NCBI RefSeq assembly: GCF_026239655.1
Contig: NZ_JAPIVO010000005.1
Coordinates: 124,001-188,000, forward strand
DNA from: Pedobacter sp. MR2016-24
GTDB lineage: Bacteria; Bacteroidota; Bacteroidia; Sphingobacteriales; Sphingobacteriaceae
DNA length: 64,000 nt
Reading direction: 5' to 3'
Numbering within the stretch: position 1 is the first letter of the stretch; the number at the start of each line of letters is the position of its first letter. Below are positions 35,433 to 44,734 of the stretch, piece after piece. The position numbers were made by a program, and so were the translations under genes. The notes beneath the pieces were generated by a model, which was not told where the DNA came from, ran no database searches, and saw nothing but the letters and a program-made list of their open reading frames with translations.

Positions 35433-38400
35433 TTATTTTTTCTGTTCAAATAACCAGTTTCCCCAAAGTTTTGGTGTTAATTCTGCTTCGGATGGTACAT
35501 CAGATACAATAGAAGTAGATTTATTTGACCAGTAAATACGGGATAAAGTTTGTGCACCATCTCCTTTCAGGATACCTATATCGCCTTTAATCATCATCCC
35601 TTCAGTGGGTTTAAGATTTAATACCGCCAGGGGAACCGAGATTTCATAATCGCCATTTTTTCCTGCAGCAAACTGGAGCTGAGAACTGATGTCTACCACA
35701 CGATCAAATTTAATAGTTCGTGAAGGAGAAGAGAAGGGAACTTTTTCACCCTCACTGGCTCCCTTCAACAGGTTTTTATAAATCAATGCTTTCGGTTTAC
35801 CATTAATGATAGTCACCAGCAGCCTCACATCAACGGCTTCTGTTGCAATCATCAAATCTAATGCCCCGCCTGTTTTAAAAGGTGCCAAAGGCATTTCCCC
35901 TGAATTTTTGAGCAGCGCCACATCTCCGGTCCGATATCCCGCATATAGGCGATTGCCGGAGATTGTTATTGCGCCTGTCACTGTTGAAGTCTTACCGGAT
36001 GAGATATCTACCCATTTCAGGCCTGACCAATCATTCAACTTTCCATCCACCGCCATTGGTGAAGAACTGATAGCAGCATGCAATACATCACCTGCTCCTA
36101 TTTCACTTTTGACCTGTGCTGTTGCGGCTGACTGTCTGGTCTGGTCTGCTTTTAGCTGGCTCAGTGTCTGACCGCTAACCGTGACCGAAGTGAGCGGCAG
36201 TCTTTCGACTGAACCTAAGCCTGTCACATGTACCAGGCTACTTCTATAGCCATCTACCAGATAAACCTCACCATCTGTTGTCTGCGTAATGGTAGGCCAG
36301 AAGTTTTCTTCCGCCAGGCTATAATCATTTAGATTCATCCCCCGTTTTGCAACCGGCATATTCCAGCGTTTTCCGTCACGCATAGGTTTAAACAAGGTGG
36401 AGACAAACAAACCATCGGCAGTAAATAAATACACCATACCATGATTGCTGTTAATTGCAAACAGTGGACCGCTGTCCTTCCCTCCATTAATTAAACCACC
36501 TAACAAACGTGTTGGACCAATCAGCTCTCCGGGAAATTCTGGTAAAGGAGCATGATGAGCAGCATGTAATCCGGGCCATAAATTGGGATAACTCCAGGCG
36601 GGAAGACCATTTTTTGTACCACTTAATGACAAGCGGTCAAAAGGCGCAATTCCCTGTGTAACTACTGCCAGACCATCAGGCGCAGTCAGCATTTGGTTCC
36701 CTCCGCTGGATGCTGGTGCCATAACGCCTGTCGCCATCACCTTCCCCTTATCCAAAGCATAAAGGGGTATCCCTGCTGCCGTAAAACCTGAAGGTGAAAA
36801 CTGCACCGCTTTCCCGTTCAGGTTGGAAACAGCAAAAGAAAGATCTGGCATCAAGGTGATACCACCTGTAACAGGTCCGTTTTGAAAGGTTACTTCATTG
36901 TCCTGCACCTTTGCATCTGCGTTGAGATCTATCCACATAAAAAATGGAGGTGTTTTTAAAGCTTTTGTTTTTAATTCGCTCCATGCGCCGGCACTTCCCA
37001 TCGCCACTGCAGGATATGCGATGCCATTCCGCTCCACAAATAAGAATGCTGTAGTCGCCCCACCTGTAGGACTGGAATTATAAGCATTGGTAAAATATCT
37101 TTTTCCTTTATAGTACAATGGGGTTTCAGGCCCCCCGCTTCTTGTGGCAAGATACAGGTCATTTGCCTGCATTCTATATAAAATGCGTTCAAGCTTCGAT
37201 TCACCTGTCTTCCAGTCCAGCTTGAATTCCATTGTTCCCCTGCCTTCCTCGGCATAATAAAACCACGTTTTATCCTGGGGATCCAGTGTACCGCCACCGC
37301 CATACTTGGCAGGACCATAAAATGCTTTGATGAAACTGCCGCTGAGCGACCAAACACTTACTCTTTTTGGCAGGTAATCACGTTCGGTAACCCATAATTG
37401 CTGCCTGGAATCTATGGTGATACCTGCAGGATTATTCATATGTAAAGGATCATAAGGACCGGCAGCCGGAACACCTGGTTTTCCAATGGCCTGCACAAAT
37501 TTTCCGCCTGCGGTGAATACCTTTATCTGGTGACTCTTACCGCCCTCGCTAATATAGATTTTACCATCAGTTGCAATGGCCAGGCCTACCGGAGCTTCCA
37601 GCCCGGCAGCAATTACCTTTACCGGAGCGGGCAGATTTGCTACATCGTTAACTGATTTGAAAGTGACCAGGGTCTGACCAGACAGCGCAAGTAACTGACC
37701 TTTAGCATCAAATGCCAGCCCCATAGGTGCCACAAGATCAACTGAATTAACCAATTTACCTGTCTGTATATCAATAAATAAAAGTTTGTTCTTTTTTGTA
37801 AGGCTCGCCACGGCAATTCCGTTATTCACAGCTAAGCCACCTATTTCGGCACTCATATCATCCTCAGTGTTACCAGGCAATGCGCCTATCGGATAAACAA
37901 TCACGGACTTATCTGCGTTAGCGCTGATCGCAGTGATTCTCAGTTCAGCCTGCCCGGATTTTTTCTCTGTTTCCCAGACAGATGCTACATAAGCGTAAAT
38001 GCCTGAAGCAGCCTTTTCGCCGGCATCCCGGGCCAAATAAGGAGCAGCTGTCCAGTTGCCGCCAACCCATTTTTTACCACCCATTTTTTTTCCTTCCAGG
38101 TCTACCCATGCCAGACCGTCCGGACCTTCGGTCACGTAACTGCCCAGAAAAACGGCAGGCTGGTGTGTGGGCGAAACCAGAGCGGGAACGAATAGTGCTG
38201 CTTGCGGCGGTGTATGATTGGCCAGCCAAGCTCCGGTATGATCATCCGTGCTCCAGGGTGGATTACCTGTGGCATAAACGGCAAATTGATAGAAAGTATT
38301 CAGTTGAGCATGCACCAGACCACGTATAGTATAAGTTCCGGCAGGAACAGCTTTCGCTGCTATCTTGTAAATACCTTTGGCCGCACTCGCAGCATCACGG

Positions 38401-38627
38401 CCTAAATCATTCGTTCCGTCCCAATAGGCAATATTCTGGCCCGCTTTAAACCAGGTATCAGAGACAAGGTTGCGTACACGCTGACCGTCCTTGTTTTCTA
38501 TGACTAAAGTAACAAAACCTGCCTCTTTTAAAGTGAAAGGTATGGGGATAGTTTTAGCGGTAGATTGTGCCCGGGCGCAGGAAGAGAGACCAAGCATCAT
38601 GCAAAAAAGCAGCGAATTCAGGTTCAT
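35433..38627 (-). CDS. exported beta-propeller protein with C-terminal CBM9-like domain
   Basis: The 1064-residue protein has a signal or lipoprotein-like leader (LGLSSCARAQ, Cys17), a FlgD-like immunoglobulin domain (about 25-95, TLKEAGFVTLVIENKDGQRVRNLV), a long propeller region with NHL-like repeats (APMGLAFDAKGQLLAL, APVGLAIATDGKIYISE, NPAGITIDSRQQLWVTE) and a C-terminal domain (about 840-1055, AVDGKLNDWSGLKWVD) like carbohydrate-binding module 9. It probably binds and perhaps cleaves a surface or imported polysaccharide; no catalytic residues are evident. It is monocistronic and not next to a SusCD pair. Confidence 0.82.
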   Translation of the reverse strand: MNLNSLLFCMMLGLSSCARAQSTAKTIPIPFTLKEAGFVTLVIENKDGQRVRNLVSDTWFKAGQNIAYWDGTNDLGRDAASAAKGIYKIAAKAVPAGTYTIRGLVHAQLNTFYQFAVYATGNPPWSTDDHTGAWLANHTPPQAALFVPALVSPTHQPAVFLGSYVTEGPDGLAWVDLEGKKMGGKKWVGGNWTAAPYLARDAGEKAASGIYAYVASVWETEKKSGQAELRITAISANADKSVIVYPIGALPGNTEDDMSAEIGGLAVNNGIAVASLTKKNKLLFIDIQTGKLVNSVDLVAPMGLAFDAKGQLLALSGQTLVTFKSVNDVANLPAPVKVIAAGLEAPVGLAIATDGKIYISEGGKSHQIKVFTAGGKFVQAIGKPGVPAAGPYDPLHMNNPAGITIDSRQQLWVTERDYLPKRVSVWSLSGSFIKAFYGPAKYGGGGTLDPQDKTWFYYAEEGRGTMEFKLDWKTGESKLERILYRMQANDLYLATRSGGPETPLYYKGKRYFTNAYNSSPTGGATTAFLFVERNGIAYPAVAMGSAGAWSELKTKALKTPPFFMWIDLNADAKVQDNEVTFQNGPVTGGITLMPDLSFAVSNLNGKAVQFSPSGFTAAGIPLYALDKGKVMATGVMAPASSGGNQMLTAPDGLAVVTQGIAPFDRLSLSGTKNGLPAWSYPNLWPGLHAAHHAPLPEFPGELIGPTRLLGGLINGGKDSGPLFAINSNHGMVYLFTADGLFVSTLFKPMRDGKRWNMPVAKRGMNLNDYSLAEENFWPTITQTTDGEVYLVDGYRSSLVHVTGLGSVERLPLTSVTVSGQTLSQLKADQTRQSAATAQVKSEIGAGDVLHAAISSSPMAVDGKLNDWSGLKWVDISSGKTSTVTGAITISGNRLYAGYRTGDVALLKNSGEMPLAPFKTGGALDLMIATEAVDVRLLVTIINGKPKALIYKNLLKGASEGEKVPFSSPSRTIKFDRVVDISSQLQFAAGKNGDYEISVPLAVLNLKPTEGMMIKGDIGILKGDGAQTLSRIYWSNKSTSIVSDVPSEAELTPKLWGNWLFEQKK

Positions 38628-38713
38628 ATATTTTGCTTAAAAAAAACTTAATATAATTAACTCCATAAGAAGGATTTAAGTATATAAAATCTGATTTTAA
38701 AACTAATATCTCT

Positions 38714-39556
38714 CTATTTCCTGAACTGAATTTCTTTGCGGAATAACTCCGTGCCCTTTTCATCAAAAATCTGTAGAGGTATATTTTGCAGGCCGTTCAG
38801 CTCTTCCGGCAGTGCATAGGAAAATGAAATCCCATTTGGCCTGATCGTGAAATCCGGAATATCTACATGATTGATTTTAAGTTTCAGCAGTTGCGTGCCT
38901 GTATCACCACCCGAAATCAGCAGTTGATTTTGCTGATTTATCACCAGTTCTCTTGGTGCTATTCCGCTCACAGCCACATTCACTTTATCTTTCTCCAGTT
39001 TATCGGGACGGGCATCTTTAGGCTTGAAAATCACTGTAAACACTTCTTCCAGCTTAATCGTCGCTTTATCTGTAAATAATCCTGCCAGTGCAGATAAAGT
39101 AACCAAACCATATAAGTTCACCTGATTGCTGTCGCCCAGATTCAATAGCCCTGCCCGTAAAACAAAGTATAAAATCAGTGCCACGCCTGTTGCAGTAAAT
39201 GGCTTCACAAAATACCAGGGAATCCAGCTTTTTTTAAACTGCTCTGCGCCCACAAAATTGGTAAAAGAAGTTGCGATATGGATCATACTCCCCAGAAAAC
39301 CTGCCATGGCAACCAGTAAAAAGATAATCGAATTCAGGCTGAGATATGGTCCTGTAGTCGGCAAATGATCGGCCAGCTGCACATTAAACCATCGCCACTG
39401 ATAAATCATCGCACTATGTTCTCCAATAGCGGGAAGCCGGTCGGGCCAGATGGCAACAATGAATATCACAGGCAGCAGCGTGAATATGACAATCAATACC
39501 ACACCCCAGATCCTGCCTTCCCTGGTTAATTCATTCCCTGTTTTAATATTTATCAT
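38714..39556 (-). CDS. membrane protein of unknown function
   Basis: This roughly 280-residue protein (ATG at 39556; a longer frame starts at 39595) has about four predicted membrane segments in the first 160 residues (VVLIVIFTLLPVIFIVAI, IIFLLVAMAGFLGSMIHIA, VALILYFVLRAGLL, LVTLSALAGLF) and a soluble C-terminal beta-rich domain (about 190-280). That part resembles an IPT/TIG-like fold, which is a weak guess. It lies 78 bases downstream of the GAF-domain gene in the same direction and may be its partner. Confidence 0.75.
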   Translation of the reverse strand: MINIKTGNELTREGRIWGVVLIVIFTLLPVIFIVAIWPDRLPAIGEHSAMIYQWRWFNVQLADHLPTTGPYLSLNSIIFLLVAMAGFLGSMIHIATSFTNFVGAEQFKKSWIPWYFVKPFTATGVALILYFVLRAGLLNLGDSNQVNLYGLVTLSALAGLFTDKATIKLEEVFTVIFKPKDARPDKLEKDKVNVAVSGIAPRELVINQQNQLLISGGDTGTQLLKLKINHVDIPDFTIRPNGISFSYALPEELNGLQNIPLQIFDEKGTELFRKEIQFRK

Positions 39557-39634
39557 CGTCTGTCTTTTACAATCAATATGTATCGTTGCATTCAATCAAA
39601 ACAACCGACTGAATCACAAAGTTTTGAATGGTCA

Positions 39635-41938
39635 TCAACTCAGTGAAGAAGGTCTTAAGATCACTACCCTCAGGCCCTTCAAGCCTGAAATGCCCTGTAA
39701 ATCTTCCACTTCAAATTTTTCAATGTGCGTGCCTAGAACCTGGTCCTGCTGTAAAATTTGGATATAATTTCTATACTCCTGCTCTTCCGTATCACTTGAA
39801 TAAACAATAGTTAGCTTTCCAACGGCCGTAATCCTTTCCAGTGAATGTTTGATATGCGCTTTATCAATACGTTTCTTTACTATCTCAAACCTGGCATTAT
39901 AGGTACCGTCAACGTCAAAACGTTTCTCATCCATTCTGAATCTGATATCTATAGGCGTATGATACACCAAAACAAGGGTCGTCACCTCCAGCTGGTAAGG
40001 AAGCTGAGATTTTAAATGATAATGTGCCAGTTCCATCTCACAAAGGACACGCAGCTGCCATAGGCGCAAATCATATAATTTGCGGATTTCAAATTGCTGG
40101 CTGGGCAGGATGGAAGAACCGATGTACAGATTATGCTCTACGCCGTCCGACTTAAACCGTTCGTAATAATGGGGGAAAAGTGCCTGGGCTTCCGTCTGCC
40201 TTTTATCAATGATATGAGCCATCTTTTCATTGATCAGGGAGACAGTTGTTTCGTATTTTCTGCGGTAGGTATAAAAATCACCTTTTTCCTGATTTGATTC
40301 AGCAAAATAGGAGGAGATTAAAGGGAGGCATTCCGGATCGGTTATTTTTTTGAGCCGAAGCAGTAAACCTCCATTCAGATAGGTAGTTATCTGTTGCTCT
40401 GTATTGGCCTGCACACTGATTTCAAGCTGATGAAGAAAGATTTCCACCTGCTTCAGCTCCTCATGAAATGAAGCTAGAGGCTGCAGTAATTCCAACAAAT
40501 GCAGCAAGGCATTCATCTGCTTCCTCAAATCTTTTTGCACACTCATGTTCCGGGCATCTGAAGAACCTTTGATATCAGCCTGACCATACAATGGAAATAC
40601 ATTTTTAAAAATAACTTCTGGCAGATTATAGTCCCTGCCCGACTGCCGGGCATCAAGATACTGTTGTGCCGCAGCTTTAAATTTCCAGTATACACTGGAA
40701 TGTATCGTCGTATAATAGTCTTGTATGATTGCCTGTACCTGCACCTGATATTCATTGACCAGCCTTTCGATACTTTCTGTCAGGAATGGCATCACTACCT
40801 CCAGCTTATTGGCATTCACACTATTCAGGTCATTCGCTTTGGGTGAAACAACTTCAAAAACCCCAAGCAGTACACCGTTTTTGATAATCGGCGCCAGAAT
40901 AAAACTGTGTATATTTTTGGCCAGAAAGTTTTGAGCCAGGTCACTGGAGGGATCAATACTTTGAAATTTCAGCACATCAGATATCGCAAAATAAACCTTG
41001 TCCTCAATCAGGCGCTGATAAGAATAGGTGCATAACATCTCCTTATCAGCCTCTGCATAATGATCAGGTATGATAAAACTCTTCATAGGCTGGCCAAATG
41101 AAGCGACCTTGAATTTATTCTCTTCACTGATAAACAATGTAAATCCGATCTCGATGTGTGCAATCTGGTAGATAGACCTGAAAATAGCTTCCACACTCTG
41201 CTGAAACCTGACCGTATTGAGGCCTATTAACTTTTCTTTGAGCAGGGATACTGCATTTTCGACCGTTGCATCATACAAGGACATGATGGCAAATCCTTTG
41301 AGGATATAGCTTTCTTTCGGAAATTTCGATTTCCAAAGCGCTAAATCCTCGTAATTATTAGTCAGCAGATCGATGTCCTCTGCCGTAATCGGAACAACCT
41401 TATCAGTAGGCACAATATCAAGATGTTCTGCATTGTATAAAATCCTGTAATGTTTGGTGATGCTATCCGCTGTAGGGATATCATAGAACAGAGGCTTACT
41501 GAAATCCAGCCGGGTTCCATAAAATTCATTCAGAATTAAACAGCAGCTCAATACATAAAACTGGTGTTCATCAAATCCGCGGATGTTAAATTTAAAGTCT
41601 GGTCCCGCTGCCCGCAGGATATTTTTGAACCGCTGAGTACGGTTAAACATGAAATCCCGGTAAGGCATGCTGACCGCCTTGATTTCATTTAAAGTTAATG
41701 CCTCCGGAATTAAATCAGCCAATAACCGGCGGATCAGATCCCTGTTATCCTCTATTTGTGCAACGTCAGTAATACCTGTTCTTAACTCGGGACACGATGC
41801 TGCTTCTTCCAGCAATGATTTTGCACGGACGTGCTGATCATTTGCAGGATCTGCCGCTACCTTTTCCAGTCTTTCCAGAAGCTGATCAAAGGAAACCTGG
41901 ATTTGAAAGGGCGTATCTGTATTTAAGGGCAGCTGCAT
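39635..41938 (-). CDS. large GAF-domain regulator-like protein
   Basis: The roughly 767-residue soluble protein (ATG at 41938; a longer frame starts at 41959) contains a GAF-like domain at about 260-400 (FTLFISEENKFKVASFG, IHSFILAPIIKNGVLLGVFEVVSP). The N-terminal 250 and C-terminal 350 residues have no family that I recognise; no kinase, cyclase or output domain is visible. It probably senses a small molecule or acts as a scaffold. A TAnnTTTG candidate lies just upstream on the same strand. It is transcribed toward the membrane-protein gene. Confidence 0.75.
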   Translation of the reverse strand: MQLPLNTDTPFQIQVSFDQLLERLEKVAADPANDQHVRAKSLLEEAASCPELRTGITDVAQIEDNRDLIRRLLADLIPEALTLNEIKAVSMPYRDFMFNRTQRFKNILRAAGPDFKFNIRGFDEHQFYVLSCCLILNEFYGTRLDFSKPLFYDIPTADSITKHYRILYNAEHLDIVPTDKVVPITAEDIDLLTNNYEDLALWKSKFPKESYILKGFAIMSLYDATVENAVSLLKEKLIGLNTVRFQQSVEAIFRSIYQIAHIEIGFTLFISEENKFKVASFGQPMKSFIIPDHYAEADKEMLCTYSYQRLIEDKVYFAISDVLKFQSIDPSSDLAQNFLAKNIHSFILAPIIKNGVLLGVFEVVSPKANDLNSVNANKLEVVMPFLTESIERLVNEYQVQVQAIIQDYYTTIHSSVYWKFKAAAQQYLDARQSGRDYNLPEVIFKNVFPLYGQADIKGSSDARNMSVQKDLRKQMNALLHLLELLQPLASFHEELKQVEIFLHQLEISVQANTEQQITTYLNGGLLLRLKKITDPECLPLISSYFAESNQEKGDFYTYRRKYETTVSLINEKMAHIIDKRQTEAQALFPHYYERFKSDGVEHNLYIGSSILPSQQFEIRKLYDLRLWQLRVLCEMELAHYHLKSQLPYQLEVTTLVLVYHTPIDIRFRMDEKRFDVDGTYNARFEIVKKRIDKAHIKHSLERITAVGKLTIVYSSDTEEQEYRNYIQILQQDQVLGTHIEKFEVEDLQGISGLKGLRVVILRPSSLS

Positions 41939-41956
41939 AAAATATTTTATTTTATA

Positions 41957-41964
41957 CAAATATA
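41957..41964 (-). promoter_or_regulatory. candidate minus-7 element for the GAF-domain gene
   Basis: The plus-strand CAAATATA reads TATATTTG on the minus strand, fitting TAnnTTTG. It ends 19 bases before the ATG at 41938. A minus-33 TTG at the normal distance is not clear. Confidence 0.35.
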
Positions 41965-42029
41965 GCTAACCGGAATGATTATAAAACAGCAGGTTCGCCG
42001 ATTCCAGATGGCAACCAAAATAAAGCTAT

Positions 42030-42908
42030 TTAAAAAACGGGCAAAGAATCAGCCGGACAGGGATAAACGAGCAAGGGTAAATTAATGCGTTCAGCCATTT
42101 TCTGTGTATTGCTCTGGTTAAGCAATTGATCCCAGAAATTTTTATTGCGGTGTACCATCACCAATATATCTGATGCCACATTTTCCATCAGCCATTTGAA
42201 ACCATCCTTCAGGTGTTCTTCTGTGACCTTTCTGAAGAAAATATTCGGGTAGTTGATTTTATTACCCACCTCCTGCAGAAAATTATTGATTTTCTGTTCA
42301 CTGATATGCGCCGGCACATTACCTGTACAAATATGAGTCAGCATAATCTGTGCGTATGAAGGTCTCGCAAAACCACTCAATGAACTGAGAACATTCAGAT
42401 CGGTACCCTGCAGATCCGTCGCAAATGCGATTTTCCCAATCTTGTGGAATTGCTGCTGTTCAGGGATAATGAGTATCGGTAACGGAACCCCATCTATCAT
42501 TTCCTTCATGTGGTTACTCAGCATAAAACCGGATGCCCTCTTTCTATGACTTCCAATCACCAGCATCAGGATTTCCTTATCGCTCAGCAGCGCATTAAGA
42601 TTGGCTGATAAAGTACCATTATCGCATTTACAATAAATTACAGGCTTAAAACTTCCTTCGGGAAGAAGGGAAAGATCCTCTCTCAAGTGATCAGCTAACA
42701 GGTGCAGCTCTTTTTCGCTGTCGGCCTGCAGTTCATTGAAACTTTCCAGTGACCAGGCCACCTGCAAGCCCAGAGGTTCGGAGGAAGGCACCACAAAAGA
42801 ATTATATAATAAAACATTAGCATGAAGATGCTGTGCTAAGCCTAGTGCATATTTCGCAGCATTATTAGCCCTGTCAGAAAAATCGGTCATTACAGCTATC
42901 GTTTTCAT
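42030..42908 (-). CDS. universal stress protein with two Usp domains
   Basis: This 292-residue cytoplasmic protein contains two tandem UspA domains (about 1-145 and 146-285), each with the beta-alpha start (TIAVMTDFSD, KIGKIAFATDL) and the strand-helix end (PLPILIIPE, LPLLVYPC). The G-2x-G-9x-G(S/T) nucleotide motif is not preserved in canonical form in domain 1. It lies upstream of nothing obvious but directly downstream of the phosphorylase-like gene in the same direction (113-base gap), which suggests shared stress or carbon-limitation expression. Confidence 0.9.
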   Translation of the reverse strand: MKTIAVMTDFSDRANNAAKYALGLAQHLHANVLLYNSFVVPSSEPLGLQVAWSLESFNELQADSEKELHLLADHLREDLSLLPEGSFKPVIYCKCDNGTLSANLNALLSDKEILMLVIGSHRKRASGFMLSNHMKEMIDGVPLPILIIPEQQQFHKIGKIAFATDLQGTDLNVLSSLSGFARPSYAQIMLTHICTGNVPAHISEQKINNFLQEVGNKINYPNIFFRKVTEEHLKDGFKWLMENVASDILVMVHRNKNFWDQLLNQSNTQKMAERINLPLLVYPCPADSLPVF

Positions 42909-43021
42909 ATCCCTGGTTTTAATTGTAATCTCTTACCTGTAAAATTGCGGTTAAAGCAACAGTATAACCATGATGCAGGTCATAATCAGTAGTGACCTCT
43001 ATCATGGTTATCATAGCTTTC

Positions 43022-44677
43022 TTAACTTTTATACATCACCTCATAGTATTCTCTGGCTAACCTGGCTGATTCAAAAGCAGGAACCACGTCGGCAGCCGCC
43101 TGTTTAACCATATTCAACCACTGTTCCTGATTGTTATAATAAGCAGGAATTACGGACGATGCTAAAACATCCATCAGATTTGCATTTTCTTCTTTATCAA
43201 TTTCCTCCACCGGGCCATGCTGATCTTCAGCCATCGGAATTAAAAAACAGTTTTCTTTATCTGAAGCAAATTCAGGCACCCAACCGTCTGACAGGGACAA
43301 ATTAACAGCACCATTCATGGCGGCAGACATTCCGCTTGTTCCGGAAGCTTCACGGTACATCCTTGGATTGTTTAACCACACATCAGCCCCTTTTTTCAAT
43401 AAGGCAGACAGCTCCAGTTCATATCCTGTTAACACCGCACAATTTGCTACCGGTTTCGCTCTTTCTATAATCTGGTTGAATAAATCTACGGATCCCTGAT
43501 CTTCAGGATAGGGTTTACCTGCCCAGATGACCTGCACCGGAAACTCCTGATCAGTCATCATTTTTAAAAAACGGTCCCAGTCGCGCATCATTAAATCTGC
43601 CCTTTTATAACCCGCAAAACGTCTTGCCCATACAATCGTCAGTACATTTTCAGCAAATAACTTCCCGCATTGGTCGGCCACCGTTTTAAATAACTCAATT
43701 TTCATTTCTTTTTTACGGGCGATGATTGCCGTATCCTCACCAGCAGCAATCGCTGCAGAGATTTCACCATCTGCCCAATATGCTTTATTCTGTGCATTGG
43801 TAATTGCCGTAATCTCACAAATACCAGCATTACTGCCCCACATTTCACGGGCAACTTCCCCATGCAGTTTGGATACGGCATTGGCCTTACGGGCAAACTT
43901 TAATGACGCCAGGGTATAGTTGAAATAATCACCTTCCAAACCCAGAATATATTTCACTTCATGCTCCTGCAAATGGTAGAAAAAAGACATTTTTTTCAAT
44001 AAGCTGAACAGGTGCTCTTCATTACCTGCCATTTCAGGCGTATGCGTAGTAAATACTACTCTTTTCCTGATTTCGTCCAGGCTTTTGTGTTTTGCATACA
44101 GGTAAAAGTTGAGTGGAACGGCGTGACCTTCATTCATATGGTAGATATCGGGCGCCAGATCCAGCAGATCCAGCAGCATGGCACCGCCAATCCCCAGGAT
44201 CATACTCTGGGCAATGCGCGCAGCCTCATTGGAATCGTAGAGATGATGCGTGATACTTTGCGACAATACATCATTTTCAGGCAGGTCAGTGCTCAGCAGA
44301 AATAAAGGGGCCGACTGGAAAGTTTCTGGTTTAAGGAGGTACACCTTTACCTGTACGGGACTATCATGAACCGGCACTGAAAATACAATACCCGTATCAT
44401 GTAAAAAACTATATTCTTTAGCTACATATTCCGGCTTCATCAACGCAGCGCGATCTCTTTCCTGGTCATAATAACCATATTTCCAAAGGATGCCGATACC
44501 TAATAAATTTTGCTTCAGCTCATATGCGCTGCGCAGATGTGATCCCGCAAGGAAGCCGAGACCACCGCTGTAAATTTTGAGCGACTGATCAATGGCAAAT
44601 TCCATTGAAAAATAAGCAGCGGATAGCGTATAACCCGGAGCCGGTTCATAACCAAATATCTCTTTTCTAGTGATCAT
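43022..44677 (-). CDS. alpha-glucan phosphorylase homologue lacking the PLP lysine
   Basis: The 551-residue protein is a short GT35 alpha-glucan phosphorylase homologue. It keeps the family landmarks YFSMEFAIDQSLKIYSGGLGFLAG, HMNEGHAV, TTHTPEMAG, VWARRFAGYKRADLM and WAGKPYP. In the cofactor motif EASGTSGMSAAMNG the residue after Met is Ser451 where phosphorylases have the PLP-binding lysine. It may therefore not phosphorolyse glucan; a glycogen-binding or regulatory role, or an alternative chemistry, would fit. It lies between the universal stress gene and lactate dehydrogenase on the same strand (113- and 57-base gaps). The family assignment is firm; the activity is not. Confidence 0.85.
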   Translation of the reverse strand: MITRKEIFGYEPAPGYTLSAAYFSMEFAIDQSLKIYSGGLGFLAGSHLRSAYELKQNLLGIGILWKYGYYDQERDRAALMKPEYVAKEYSFLHDTGIVFSVPVHDSPVQVKVYLLKPETFQSAPLFLLSTDLPENDVLSQSITHHLYDSNEAARIAQSMILGIGGAMLLDLLDLAPDIYHMNEGHAVPLNFYLYAKHKSLDEIRKRVVFTTHTPEMAGNEEHLFSLLKKMSFFYHLQEHEVKYILGLEGDYFNYTLASLKFARKANAVSKLHGEVAREMWGSNAGICEITAITNAQNKAYWADGEISAAIAAGEDTAIIARKKEMKIELFKTVADQCGKLFAENVLTIVWARRFAGYKRADLMMRDWDRFLKMMTDQEFPVQVIWAGKPYPEDQGSVDLFNQIIERAKPVANCAVLTGYELELSALLKKGADVWLNNPRMYREASGTSGMSAAMNGAVNLSLSDGWVPEFASDKENCFLIPMAEDQHGPVEEIDKEENANLMDVLASSVIPAYYNNQEQWLNMVKQAAADVVPAFESARLAREYYEVMYKS

Positions 44678-44734
44678 CTTTATTTAAATTATATGATTTA
44701 ACAACAGCAAAATCACCCCTTTTGTTCAGCAATT

